Source of the DNA: Anthoceros angustus
Taxonomy: Eukaryota; Streptophyta; Anthocerotopsida; Anthocerotales; Anthocerotaceae
DNA length: 64,000 nucleotides
Direction of reading: 5' to 3'
Assembly (NCBI GenBank): GCA_010909165.1
Contig: MU008161.1
Span: 620,001-684,000 of the forward strand
Of the stretch, positions 23,521 through 33,626 are shown piece after piece. Within the stretch, counting starts at the first letter, position 1. Each line of letters begins with the position of its first letter. The position numbers were made by a program, and so were the translations under genes. Below the pieces are notes generated by a model that saw only the letters and a program-made list of their open reading frames with translations, was not told the DNA's origin and ran no database searches.

Positions 23521-24590
23521 TTTGATCAAAAGCAGGAGGTGGAGAAGAAAGAAGAAGCCGAGAAGCGAAAGTTAAGAAAATCTACTTGATCTCCTGCCCT
23601 CTTCTAAGTCATCACTAAAATCCCACCAATATCCAGACATAAACTGGAATAAATAATGTTGGCTGGAGAAGAATAACAAAGATATGAAGAGGGGGCAGCA
23701 AACTGAAGGAGAGTTGAAGGGGTACTAACACTTAACTAATAACGTTTCAGTTTTTGTGTTTTTAGGGTTATCAGAAAATAAAGAGGACAGGTGGAAACTA
23801 AAGTTAGGGCACCTTTCCAGGTGGCTCCCTGCACCAACCGCCACCAAGTCCCGTGACACCTCTTGAGGCCGAAACAAGATGCTTTGCATCCGGCCAAGTT
23901 CACAAGCAATCCGAAATTCACGACTTAGGCACACAATCACAGTAAGAAATTACGCTACCCTTTGAAGCCTCCTCACGCCGTTGCTTGAGGCTAGGGGCTG
24001 ATCAGTGGATCTCTCGCCGAGAAAGCCAAAGTTACGCGAGTTAAGTGTTCAGAAACAACAATTCATCTCTGTGGCACAGGATCTCTTGAAGTCTTCTATA
24101 CCAGGTAATCTACCAGCCAATTGTGTAGAAACTCTCATCGCCAAATTTTACGTAGATCGAAGGCGGAATTTAGAAGTCATCAAGCCGTATATATGGTCAA
24201 CAAACTCCAAACTTGGTCTTGACCGATGTATTGCGATTATACACCCTTGAGCGGTGAATCACGAGGGGCCGCGACGGGAAGGCAAGACAACAATTCTTAC
24301 ATGATTGTGTCGAACTCCTAGGGCGTCGGAACTCGGAACTTGCTCAAGTGTCCGATCCACACGAATTTGTTGTCTAGTGCACGAGCTTTAAGATGATCAG
24401 CGGAATTAGAAATAAATTAGATCCTCGAGCACGCCCACTCCTCAGCGTCATTGCTCTTCTACTTACATGTTCGATTAAACTCGAGGCATTATGTAACGCT
24501 AGAAGCCTAAGGGTCCTAGAATACTAGCAAGTCTACAATATATAGAAAGACAAGATTTGATCTAGCATATATTCAGACATTGAGCACAGT
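23521..24590 (-). other. 5' leader of copia element 1
   Basis: This is the untranslated leader between PBS and gag ATG, about 1.07 kb, which is long for a copia element. Short frames are present on both strands, none with a recognisable domain. Confidence 0.5.
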
Positions 24591-24602
24591 GCTCTGATAC
24601 CA
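24591..24602 (-). promoter_or_regulatory. Primer-binding site of copia element 1
   Basis: The minus strand reads TGGTATCAGAGC immediately after the LTR. This is the standard complement of the initiator methionine tRNA 3' end used by plant copia elements. Confidence 0.9.
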
Positions 24603-24772
24603 TGAAACTTTTATTTGCGGAAGCTAGTTGTATTCTGAAGGAATAAAAGCAATTAATTGAAGTTGAATACAAAATTGTCTTAAGTACTTCATGCAGTGTG
24701 ACTATTCAACCTATATATTAAAATAACTAAATAATAACTGGTAGGTTAATAAGAACCTTTCACATTTTAACA
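24603..24772 (-). repeat. 5' LTR of copia element 1
   Basis: A 170-bp LTR, TGAAAC...TTAACA on the plus strand, partner of 7,943-8,127. The last 66 bases are repeated at about 26,905-26,970 as part of a later tandem duplication. Confidence 0.9.
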
Positions 24773-24946
24773 ATTATTGGGCGTTATTTGGGCACCATTG
24801 TATGGCCAACCATTGTCGGGCATTGGGCACCATTGTTGGGCGTTGGGCGCCATTATTGTTGGGCGTTATTTGGGCACCATTCTATGGCTAGCCACTATCG
24901 GGCGTTGGGCGCCATTATTGTTGGGCGTTAATTGGGCGCCATAATT
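24773..24946. repeat. GGGCGCCATT minisatellite, right part
   Basis: The array that stops at 7,942 continues here with the same modules (TTGGGCGTTATTTGGGCACC, TTGGGCGCCATTATTG). It is the far side of the copia 1 insertion. It ends at a junction with copia element 2. Confidence 0.9.
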
Positions 24947-24957
24947 CTTTCATAATC

Positions 24958-24995
24958 CTTTCATTCAATCTTCCGGCCGGAAGATTGAATGAAAG
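24958..24995. repeat. 38-bp perfect palindrome at the minisatellite/copia 2 junction, copy A
   Basis: Arms of 19 bases (CTTTCATTCAATCTTCCGG and its exact complement) meet without a spacer. One arm belongs to integrase coding sequence; the other is a fold-back of it toward the minisatellite. Confidence 0.95.
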
Positions 24996-25086
24996 AATTT
25001 CCATGTGCCTTACACCAATCTTGAAAGACATTGGAGCTAAACTCACCTCCGTTATATGTCCGCAGACAGCGAACCTTGGAGCAAGT

Positions 25087-25960
25087 CTAAGATTCAGCCA
25101 TCACTTTAAAGTCTTGGAAGGAGCTGACAGCATCACTTTTCTTCTTCACCGGATAAGTATGTGTAAACCTACCGTAATCATCAACGACCACAAGGTAATA
25201 CTCTGCTCCCCCTAAGGAAGGCTGACTAAGTGGACCATAAATGTCTGCATGTACCAATTCAAGCAAAGTAGTTGCTCGAATTGCAATTGTATCGGTAAAA
25301 GGCAATTGCTTATGCTTGTCCACCACATAGGATTCACACATAGGCATGTGTTTGGGTAGTTTGGGTAATCCTTCTCGGGCCCTGTAACAATCTCCTTGTG
25401 AGAGTCGTAAGAGCTTAGGCAAGTTAGGATGTCCAAGTCTCATGTGCCACAAGAGTGTCTTGTTAGAAACATCTTATGTGCTACATCACATGTAGCGATC
25501 TTCCACTTGAGGAAGATAGGTGTGAGTCAAGGACATATAGCTCATCTTGAGCTCTTCCAATGGCAATGCACGCTCGGGCCTTACCCTCAAACAATGACAT
25601 GCATCATTGGTAAAGAGGAATTGTATATTACATCCGTAGTGAGAGCACGAACAGAGAGAAGGTTCTTGGACATAGAAGGTACATAGAGCACATTGTCAAG
25701 AAATAGCTCCGTTCCTAGCGAAGTAGTTAGTTGTATAGTACCTTTCCCTTCAATAGCAACAGTCTGTCGTCTGCGACAATCACCACTTGTTCAGAGTAGT
25801 CTAACAAAAGTGGTGAATAAATCTCTATTGTTGCAGATATTAGCGGACGCGCCTGAATCAAGGTACCAAAGGGATGTCGAGTCTCTAGATGTAGAGAAAC
25901 ACACAGTCATCACAGAAGGGATCGTGCGTGTAGGGCTCTCAGCTACAAGGTATGATTAGG
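25087..25960 (-). pseudogene. Copia 2 protease and integrase N-part, copy A
   Basis: At 25,452-25,087 the frame holds the pre-integrase HMRLGHPNLPKLLRL with its zinc-binding His and the Cys of PMCESYVVDK. The core start LVHADIYGPLSQPSLGGAEY and VVVDDYGRFTHTYPV follow. Further upstream, 25,870-25,460, the protease reads LWYLDSGASANICNNRD with tryptophan intact. Frame changes separate the pieces. Confidence 0.85.
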
Positions 25961-26880
25961 GGGGAATTTTCTAGGCTCCTACCTTTTCTTCGACAATCTT
26001 TCTCCCAATTTCTTTCGATGAGGCACCAATTACAAGCTCCCTTTTCTTCCTTTTTTTATTCGACCTTTGCTTATGTCATTGACATTAAACCACGGTTTCT
26101 TGTTCCACTTGCCCTTTCTCTCGTAAGAAGGACCTTGTCATGTTGATTAGAGGTTGAACTTGCATTTAACCTCCTCATTGTTTCCTCGCAGCATAGCTCC
26201 AGCTATTTGAGCCACCTGGATGGTGTTTGATCATGTGTTGCGCTGAAGTTGCAAGAAGGGGCCCATTATGCGACACGAAACCTTGCCCCTAGGTGGTAGG
26301 CTAGAGATAGTTGGGCGACATCCAGTCGAGACATGGTGGAGTTAAGAAGAGCAAGGGATCTCAAGTGTCTAAACTTGCCAAGTAAGCTGCCACGCTCTCC
26401 TTCTCCTTAAGCCGCAGGTGGTAGAAACTCATCACAGCTTCCACCAAGGTCGTGACATTTTGTACTTTATACAAGTTGGCCGTTATCCCAAATCTCCTTG
26501 GCGATTGCCAGCGTGATCCATCATGGACTCATCGAGACCGCTAATGATAAAGTACTGCGGTCTTGTTACCTTTGTTCCACTCATCGATAGTTTGTTGTGA
26601 TGGGGTTTCCGGACTTGTAGGATTTCGATGCAGGGAGCTTGTTCTTCGAGACAAATTCCCATCGTCCTTTAGATCTAGAGGCTGCTTTCATCCATAGCCC
26701 AATATTGTACTTGTGCCATTGAAATGGTCATGTTCTGAACTCGGTGCTACTTTGTGTGGTATGATATACATTGGTTGTCATGGAATTGCACGAGGAGATG
26801 TTCGACATCTTCTTATCGTTATAGAGTAGACCCAAGGTATTATGATGCCTTGGACACAAGCTATCACGATAAGGAATAAT
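25961..26880 (-). pseudogene. Copia 2 gag, copy A, heavily eroded
   Basis: This region corresponds base for base to 28,170-29,090 (gag of copy B) but is shorter. Shared anchors include AGGTTGAACTTGCATTTAAC and TTGTACTTTATACAAGTTGG. Losses cluster at CAGC, CTGC and CCG-type sites. No frame stays open. Confidence 0.8.
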
Positions 26881-26892
26881 TAGGTCTAAATC

Positions 26893-26970
26893 ATTAGATA
26901 AAATACCTAAATATTAAAATAACTAAATAATAACTGGTAGGTTAATAAGAACCTTTCACATTTTAACAAT
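26893..26970. repeat. Tandem-duplication junction: 66-bp tail of copia 1 LTR
   Basis: The text ATATTAAAATAACTAAATAA...TTTTAACA equals the right end of the copia 1 LTR at about 24,707-24,772. To its left is text otherwise found at 29,140-29,165. The join falls in ATATTAAAATAA, present in both parents. Confidence 0.85.
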
Positions 26971-27136
26971 TATTGGGCGTTATTTGGGCACCATTGTATG
27001 GCCAACCATTGTCGGGCATTGGGCACCATTGTTGGGCGTTACGCCATTATTGTTGGGCGTTATTTGGGCACCATTCTATGGCTAGCCACTATCGTTGGGC
27101 GCCATTATTGTTGGGCGTTAATTGGGCGCCATAATT
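26971..27136. repeat. GGGCGCCATT minisatellite, duplicated copy
   Basis: This is a second copy of 24,773-24,946 carried by the tandem duplication, with a few bases fewer. Confidence 0.85.
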
Positions 27137-27147
27137 CTTTCATAATC

Positions 27148-27185
27148 CTTTCATTCAATCTTCCGGCCGGAAGATTGAATGAAAG
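27148..27185. repeat. 38-bp perfect palindrome, copy B
   Basis: It is identical to 24,958-24,995, at the same junction inside the duplicated unit. Confidence 0.95.
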
Positions 27186-27276
27186 AATTTCCATGTGCCT
27201 TACACCAATCTTGAAAGACATTGGAGCTAAACTCACCTCCGTTATATGTCCGCAGACAGCGAACCTTGGAGCAAGT

Positions 27277-28073
27277 CTAAGATTCAGCCATCACTTTAAA
27301 GTCTTGGAAGGAGCTGACAGCATCACTTTTCTTCTTCACCGGATAAGTATGTGTAAACCTACCGTAATCATCAACGACCACAAGGTAATACTCTGCTCCC
27401 CCTAAGGAAGGCTGACGGAGTGGACCACAAATGTCCGCATGTACCAATTCCAAGCAAAGTAGTTGCTCGAGTTGCACTTGTGTTGGTAAAAGGCAATTGC
27501 TTATGCTTGTCCACCACATAGGATTCACACATAGGCATGTGTTTGGGTAGTTTGGGTAATCCTTCTCGGGCCCTGTAACAATCTCCTTGTGAGAGTCGTA
27601 AGAGCTTAGGCAAGTTAGGATGTCCAAGTCTCATGTGCCACAAGAGTGTCTTGTTAGAAACATCTACAGGCATATGTGCTATATCACATGTAGCAGATCT
27701 TCTACTTGATGAAGATATTGGTGTGAGCTGAAGGACATATAGCTCATCTTGAGCTCTTCCAATGGCTATGCACTGTTCTGGGGCCTTACCCTCAAACAGT
27801 CGACATCCATCATTGGTAAAGAGAAATTGTATATTACATCGGTAGTGAGAGCCGCGAGCAGAGAAGGTTCTTGGACATAGAAGGTACATAGAGCACATTG
27901 TCAAGAAATAGCTCCGTTCCTAGCGAAGTAGTTAGTTGTATAGTACCTTTCCCTTCAATATCAACATGTCTGTCGTCTGTGACAATCACCACTTGTTCAG
28001 AGTAGTCTAGCACAAAAGTGGTGAATAAATCTCCATTGTTGCAGATATTAGCGGACGCGCCTGAATCAAGGTA
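27277..28073 (-). pseudogene. Copia 2 protease and integrase N-part, copy B
   Basis: It matches copy A, with fewer breaks. One frame (27,904-27,371) covers the pre-integrase region including HMRLGHPNLPKLLRL. The integrase core LVHADICGPLRQPSLGGAEY follows after a frame change near 27,450. Protease motif LDSGASANICNN lies at about 28,060. Confidence 0.85.
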
Positions 28074-29036
28074 TCAAAGGGATGTCGAGTCTCTAGATGT
28101 AGAGAAACACACAGTCATCACAGAAGGGATGGTGCGTATAGGGCTCTCAGCTACAAGGTATGATTCAGGGGGCCGGGATTGTCTAGGCTCCCCTACCTTT
28201 TTCTTACGACAATCTTTCTCCCAATTTCTTTCGATGAGGCACCGATTACAAGCTCCCTTTTTCTTCCTTTTGCTGTTCTGACCTTTGCTTATGTCATTGA
28301 CATTAAACCTGCCTGGTTTCTTGTTCCACTTGCCCTTTCTCTCCGTAAGAAGGACCTTGTCATGTTGATTAGAGGTTGAACTTGCATTTAACCTCCTCAT
28401 TGTTTCCTCCTGCAGCATAGCTCCAGCTTTTTGAGCCACTGTTATGGATGGTGTTTGATCTGTAGCTGTTGCCGCTGAAGTTGCAAGAAGGGGCCCATTG
28501 TGCAGCGACACGAAACCTTGCCAGCTAGGTGGTAGGCTAGAGAATAGTTGGGCAGCGACATCCAATTCAGACATGGTGGAGTTAAGAAGAGCAAGCTGGG
28601 ATCTCAAGTGTCTAAACTTGCCCAGGTAAGCCGCAACGCTCTCCTTCTCCTTAAGCCGCAGTGAGTAGAAACTCATCCTGGCTTCCACCAAGGTCGTGAT
28701 ATTTTGTACTTTATACAAGTTGGCCAGATTATCCCAAATCTTCTTGGCACTGTCAATGCCAACAGCGTGATCCATCTTGGACTCATCGAGACCGCTAATG
28801 ATAAAGTACTTCGCGGTCTTGTTACCTTTGTTCCACTCATCGATAGTTTGTTGTGATGGGGGTTCCGGTCCTGATGTAGAGTTTCCCAGTACGGGAGCTT
28901 GTTGCTTCCCAGAGACAAATTCCCATACGTCCTTCAGATCTAGAACTGCTTTCATCCTGATAGCCCCAATATTGTACTTGGTGCCATTGAAATGGTCATG
29001 TGTTCTCCCGAATCTCTTTTGTGGTATGATATACAT
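28074..29036 (-). CDS. Copia 2 gag, copy B, intact frame
   Basis: A 320-codon frame encodes a copia capsid protein (UBN2/retrotran_gag type). The N-terminal part has HFNGTKYNIGAIRMKAVL and VWEFVSGKQQ, and the middle has the helical block LVEARMSFYSLRLKEKESVA and YLGKFRHLRSQLALL. A basic tail carries a zinc-knuckle-like C-X2-C-X4-N-X4-C (CNRCLIERNWEKDC), where the usual third ligand His is Asn. The frame ends at TGA (28,074-28,076) exactly where copy A has TGG for the Trp just before the protease motif. The gag-protease fusion was therefore probably lost by a single substitution. Confidence 0.85.
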   Translation of the reverse strand: MYIIPQKRFGRTHDHFNGTKYNIGAIRMKAVLDLKDVWEFVSGKQQAPVLGNSTSGPEPPSQQTIDEWNKGNKTAKYFIISGLDESKMDHAVGIDSAKKIWDNLANLYKVQNITTLVEARMSFYSLRLKEKESVAAYLGKFRHLRSQLALLNSTMSELDVAAQLFSSLPPSWQGFVSLHNGPLLATSAATATDQTPSITVAQKAGAMLQEETMRRLNASSTSNQHDKVLLTERKGKWNKKPGRFNVNDISKGQNSKRKKKGACNRCLIERNWEKDCRKKKVGEPRQSRPPESYLVAESPIRTIPSVMTVCFSTSRDSTSL

Positions 29037-29169
29037 TGGTTGTCATGGAATTGCCTGAGGGAGATGTTCTTGACATCTTCTTATCGTTATAGGTAGACCC
29101 AAGGTATTATGATGCCTTGGACACAAGCTATCACGATAAGGGGAAGGAATAATTAGGTCTAAATCATTA

Positions 29170-29510
29170 GATAAAATACCCTAAATATTAAAATAAAGTC
29201 AAATATGGCCTTCAACTATCGGAATGTTGAAGACGCCAGTTGGTGGCGTTTCACGCCTTACCAACGTGCCCGCTCAAATCTCAGGAGGTGAGCTGGAGAC
29301 TTGCCGCGAGGCGAGAGCTTCTTGCGAGGGCCTAAGTAAATTGATGAGAACAGTAATCTTGATATGAAGTTGATTGATCACTTCCAAAAGTTCCCCGGAT
29401 GTCAATCGCGTGTCCTCTTTACTGTAAGTGGTAGGTTCTCCTTTACCAAATAAAGCCCTTTGGGCTCTTTCCGCGGTCGAGTTTGCGAGGTTCTGTTGAG
29501 ATGGCGGCAT
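29170..29510 (-). pseudogene. Copia 2 leader frame, first copy
   Basis: A minus-strand frame at 29,510-29,274 reads NLANSTAERAQRALFGKGEP and continues with SGELLEVINQLHIKI. It is repeated at 30,756-30,496. The nucleotide block AAATATGGCCTTCAACTATC is at 29,202 and at about 30,423. Function unknown. Confidence 0.6.
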
Positions 29511-30420
29511 AGGGCACCAATTACAAGCTCCCTTTTCTTCCTTTTCTTCGACCTTTGCTTATGTCATTGACATTAAACCCCTTTTCTTGTTCCACTTGCC
29601 CTTTCTCTCCGTAAGAAGGACCTTGTCATGTTGATTAGAGGTTGAACTTGCATTTAACCTCCTCATTGTTTCCTCCTGCAAAGATAGCTCCGACTATTTG
29701 AGCCCTTTATTGGATGGTGTTTGATCTGTTGCCTGAAGTTGCAAGAAGGGGCCATTGTGCGTGACACGAAACCTTGCCACTAGGTGGTAGGCTAGAGAAT
29801 AGTTGGGCGTGACATCCAATTCAGACATGGTGGAGTTAAGAAGAGCAAGCTGGGATCTCAAGTGTCTAAACTTGCCCAAGTAGCCACGCCTCCTTCTCCT
29901 TAAGCCGCGGTGGTAGAAACTCATCACAGCTTCCACCAAGGTCGTGACATTTTGTACTTTATACAAGTTGGCCAGATTATCCCAAATCTTCTTGGCACTG
30001 TCAATGCCAACAGCGTGATCCATCATGGACTCATCAAGCTAATGATAAAGTACTTGTCTTGTTACCTTTGTTCCACTCATCGATAGTTTGTTGTGATGGG
30101 GTTTCCACGATGAGAGTTTCGCACGGAGCTTGTTTCTTCGACAAATTCCCATACGTCCTTTAGATCTAGAGCGCTTTCATCCGATAGCCCCAATATTGTA
30201 CTTGGTGCCATTGAAATGGTCATGTTCTCTGAATTCGGTGCTACTTTGTGTGGTATGATATACATTGGTTGTCATGGAATTGCACGAGGAGATGTTCTTG
30301 ACATCTTCTTATAGGTAGACCCAAGGTATTATGATGCCTTGGACACAAGCTATCACGATAAGAGGAAAGAATAATTAGGTCTAAATCATTAGATAATATA
30401 TTCTAAATATTAAAATAAAG
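29511..30420 (-). pseudogene. Copia 2 gag, copy C, eroded
   Basis: This is a third copy of the gag region, corresponding to 28,240-29,170. Only short pieces remain open (30,026-29,694 with MDHAVGIDSAKKIWDNLANL). The start joins the leader at GGCACCAATT. Small losses again sit at CAG/CTG/CG sites. Confidence 0.8.
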
Positions 30421-30495
30421 TCAAATATGGCCTTCAACTATCGGAATGTTGAAGACGCCAGTTGGTGGCGTTTCACGCCTTACCAACGTGCCCGC

Positions 30496-30963
30496 TCAAA
30501 TCTCAGTGGAGACCGGGCGAGAGCTTCTTCGAGGGCCTAGTAGATTGATGAGATGAATCTTGATATGAAGTTGATTGATCACTTCCAAAAGTTCCCCGGA
30601 TGTCAATCGCGTGTCCTCTTTACTGTAAGTGGTAGGTTCTCCTTTACCAAATAAAGCCCTTTGGGCTCTTTCCGCGGTCGAGTTTGCGAGGTTCCTGTTG
30701 AGATGGCGATGCATAGGGCACCAATTTTTGTAACTGAATGCTCTGGCCTTGACCACGGCTTGGAGGCGCCCATGCTAGCCGCACATGACTCCGAGATTGT
30801 TCCCTCATGGTTGTGGTAGGAGGAACCACACGCTGTGCCATTACCCAGTCTCCTTTGTCATTTCTTATTTCATGGACAAGTCAGAGTTTGCATTGCGCAT
30901 TTTCAAGGAGCATAGAATCATCATCACATGTAGATCTGCCGCATCATGACCCAAAGATCGGGT
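30496..30963 (-). pseudogene. Copia 2 leader frame, second copy with N-terminus
   Basis: The minus strand from 30,841 reads MAQRVVPPTTTMREQSRSHV, shifts frame near 30,650 and continues with the same text as the first copy. It lies just inside the PBS and may be an N-terminal gag extension or a separate small frame of the element. Confidence 0.5.
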
Positions 30964-30975
30964 GCTCTGATACCA
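30964..30975 (-). promoter_or_regulatory. Primer-binding site of copia element 2
   Basis: The minus strand reads TGGTATCAGAGC, complementary to initiator tRNA-Met, two bases inside the LTR edge. Confidence 0.85.
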
Positions 30976-30977
30976 AG

Positions 30978-31190
30978 TGAAAGAGCGAAGACACGAACGA
31001 TAGAACTTCGTAGCTTGACTCTTTCGATTAATTATCAACAATACAAAAATGTGTTCATATACGTTATTACGAAACGACGTACTAAAAACCCTAGACTAGC
31101 TTTGTGTGTTAGAGATGTGCCCCTTCACAAAGTAGGTGGACCGTGAAGAGAGGATCAAAACGCTATGCATAACGATAGCAATAGCTAACA
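30978..31190 (-). repeat. Probable 5' LTR of copia element 2
   Basis: On the plus strand it starts TGAAAGAGCG next to the PBS. The most likely end is GCTAACA at 31,190 (TG..CA). No second LTR copy is in the window, so the outer boundary is a guess. Confidence 0.45.
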
Positions 31191-31420
31191 ACCGGCTGAA
31201 CTGGCCAGCTTTGAGATGAAAAAGTACTGAGATAGCGTAGATAGAGACAAATAAGGAAGAATTAAATTAATAAAATGATAATGAAAAATATTTTTATCTC
31301 CAAATTTTGTTCATTATGTCACTGAAAAATATTTGTATCTCCAAAGTTTGTTCATTATGTCATTGATTTATACACATGAGATAGAAAAAAAATGCCTGAT
31401 CAAAGGAAGAGGTGATCAAG
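31191..31420. other. Unassigned AT-rich spacer
   Basis: AT-rich sequence with a directly repeated phrase (AAAAATATTT..ATCTCCAAA..TTTGTTCATTATGTCA at about 31,285 and 31,326). No gene or element end seen. Confidence 0.5.
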
Positions 31421-33175
31421 GTTCATTTACGAGACGTGTTCCAATCTCTACTATCAGCATAGGAACGTCTTTTCGGGATTTACTATTTCCATCTTGGAAT
31501 TAGCCATAGGTACTAGGTAAGGCAACCCTCTAGGCGGTGCCCTCTTTGCCATCACCCACTACAGGGCCCTTTCTAGGGCTGCTTCCTCTGCGTATGATTG
31601 TGTCTTCCCGTCGCTGGTAGACGACTCTCACATCCTTGGGCCTGGGGACAAGGTTAAGGACGCCTTCCAGCTCTTCTCCTATGAGCTTTCTTTGGTCGGC
31701 TTAAAAGTCAAGCTCTCTAAGTGGCGCGTATGGTCCCCGTCGGGTATCCTCCCCAATTTGTAGTTCCCTGCCGGGGAGATTGCTCCAGCCTTGGGTTTAC
31801 GGATTTTGGGGGTCCCCTTCGGCTCCCCTAACTTCATTGGGAGCTTCCTGGACCAGGCTCGCGCGGAGGACTTGTCCCATGTCGAGGACCTCCCTTTGTT
31901 GGGAGATGCTAAGGTGGCTTTTGGAACTCTTTCCTCCTGCTTCACTAGGCGCCCTGGTTACCTCATCCGCACGCTCCCCCCGACTCCTGTTCTCATGTCT
32001 CAACTTCAAGTGTTTGACTTCAAGAAGATAATGGATACTCGTGGTGACATCATCGGCCCAAGGGCTTTCGAGTGCCCTGCGGGCGATTTGGCCCGCTGGC
32101 AAGCATCCATGACAGTGTAGTTTAAGGGTGCTGACCTCCTCTCAGTAGAGGTTTCTTCCCCGGCGGCTTTTTTAGACAGCTGGGCCCTATTAACTCCTGC
32201 TTTGGCCTCTCGCTTCATCCTCCAAGACAGGCCCTTTCTGCAGACTCTTGTGTCTAGTATGGAAAAGGGAACGTTCCCTCTCCAAATTTCCTTGAGGCAG
32301 GCCAGGGAAATGCTTTCTGTGGATGCTCGGCGGAATTTTCCTCCTTTCTCGACATTCATCTCCGAAAGTTTCAAGAAGTTGCAGGCGTTGTTGCTTGAGA
32401 AGCAGCTCGGCCAAGGTTTCCAGTCCGTCCTCTTGGACTCCTCCATCCCTAGGTCCACAAGAGCTCGGCTTCGCTCTTGTTTTGGTAAGGGAGCAGGCGC
32501 TTGGCTCTTGGCTCGTCTATGTATTCGGGGTTTTGTGATCGCACCAGCCACCTTCACCACTGCGATGCGATTTGGTCATGGCCTGCTTCAGCTTGTGGTG
32601 TCTTCCCTTCTTACCTGCGAGTGCGGCTCTGTCCTCGATGACTCCGGGGTACACCTTGCTCGTTGTTCCTATGGAAGTCATCACATCGTCACCCAGGACG
32701 CTATTCGCGATGTTATATTTGTCATAGCTCGCGAAAGCAGCTACATGGCCTAGAGGGAGCGAGGGTACATTCTTCGAACATGTCACTCAATCAGGGTTGA
32801 CTTGTACTTTGTCCGCGGTCACCAAGTTTTGGTTGCAGACGTGGTGGTTACTGATCTTGCTCGAGACACCATCTCCGCTCAGGTTATCACTAACCGTCCT
32901 GGTTGGGTTGCCGCCAGTGCTGCGGCCAGAAAGTATAGCGGAATGCAAGCGGGCCACTTCTTTGTTCTGCTCGCACTTAAAACGTATGAGGCAATGGCTA
33001 TGAACTTCGATCAATTTCTCAAGTCTTGTGCCAAATGCTATCACGTCCGCAGGCATGGCATGGCGTGGGCACTCTTTTTCACCTTGACCCACGAGGTCCA
33101 TGTCTTGTGCCGGATGGGTTTTTCCCCATCGTTTTTTCCCTCAATAAAACACAATATACATTGGAACACCATCTA
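31421..33175 (+). pseudogene. LINE-type reverse transcriptase, 3' half
   Basis: Plus-strand frames carry the C-terminal half of a non-LTR reverse transcriptase. The region near 31,520-31,630 has text like GGALFAITHYRAL, and LVDDSHILGLGPGDKVKDAF where the polymerase box is expected (DD present). From 31,790 the frame has LGLRILGVPFGSPNFIGSFL, ARAEDLSHVEDLPLLGDAKV and RRPGYLIRTLPPTP. After further frame changes, 32,200-32,750 carries a zinc-finger-like CECGSVLDDSGVHLARCSYG. Then 32,802-33,176 reads RGHQVLVADVVVTDLARDTI. The 5' half (ORF1, endonuclease, RT fingers) is absent, as in 5'-truncated LINE copies. Confidence 0.8.
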
Positions 33176-33269
33176 AATTATTAAGGAATATAATCAATAG
33201 TATCAATAGCAAAATCATTTTAACTAAAGGTTTGACTTTATAAACAGGTTAGTTCTAAAAGAATATTTT

Positions 33270-33606
33270 AATGTATTGAGTGGGAGTGTGAAAATTTAAT
33301 TATAATTAGTATAACACATATAATTAATATAATAAAATTATTAAGTGGTCTCTACAAAGTGCTAATGACATATCAAGACCAATGGGACAAGGCCATATTG
33401 GCCAAGATAGGTAGCTAAATGCACGAATGATGCTAAGAAGTCAGTCAAACCAATAGGGACCTACGTAGGTACTATGAAGGAGCTGGCTACCCTTAGTATA
33501 GTGAGTAGGGTCATGTATGTGTGCTAGTGTGTGTGAAAGCCTAGAGCTTTCTATCCCATACTCAGTACGTGTATTTGTTTCCTCTTTATAAAGGGAAATG
33601 TCCCTC
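33270..33606 (+). repeat. Copia-like LTR remnant
   Basis: The segment starts near TGGGAGTGTGAAAATTTAAT and contains a TATA-like TTTATAAAGG close to its end. A primer site follows (33,615-33,626). No protein-coding part follows, so it is a solo or decayed LTR in the plus orientation. Confidence 0.5.
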
Positions 33607-33614
33607 TTAGATAT

Positions 33615-33626
33615 GGTATCAAAGCT
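33615..33626 (+). promoter_or_regulatory. Primer-binding-site-like sequence
   Basis: TGGTATCAAAGC differs by one base from the usual TGGTATCAGAGC. A second copy of the same phrase lies at about 33,666. Confidence 0.5.

Larger units (their letters stand above)
7943..24772 (-). mobile_element. Copia element 1: complete Ty1/copia retrotransposon with nested insertion
   Basis: The element reads on the minus strand. Its LTRs (7,943-8,127 and 24,603-24,772) begin and end TG..CA on the plus strand. The PBS abuts the right LTR and a purine-rich tract abuts the left one. The five bases just outside each end are ATTAT (7,938-7,942 and 24,773-24,777), a target-site duplication in the minisatellite. Gene order 5' to 3' is gag (23,520 downwards), protease and integrase (12,791-11,382), RT (10,776-10,109) and RNase H (9,844-9,617), which is the copia order. 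Gag is split by a gypsy-type element at 13,164-23,132. Removing that leaves about 6.9 kb, which is long for the family because 8.2-9.2 kb holds extra, unexplained sequence. All coding regions carry frame changes. Confidence 0.9.
24947..31190 (-). mobile_element. Copia element 2: truncated and tandemly rearranged
   Basis: The minus-strand element has a PBS at 30,964-30,975, a probable 5' LTR above it, a leader with an additional open frame, gag, protease and the first part of integrase. The integrase is cut where it meets the minisatellite through a 38-bp palindrome. RT and RNase H are absent. The integrase-to-gag part occurs twice (24,947-26,890 and 27,137-29,170). A gag-leader part occurs a further time (29,506-30,420 with 30,420-30,710). 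The middle copy is nearly intact; the outer copies carry many small losses. Confidence 0.85.

Noticed and set aside
26998-27405. 135-codon plus frame across the palindrome
   Set aside because: It joins minisatellite to antisense integrase; the real coding sense is the minus strand.
24947-31190. Endogenous pararetrovirus
   Set aside because: The tRNA-Met primer site, LTR edge, gag and the protease-before-integrase order are those of Ty1/copia; no movement protein or virus coat motif is seen.
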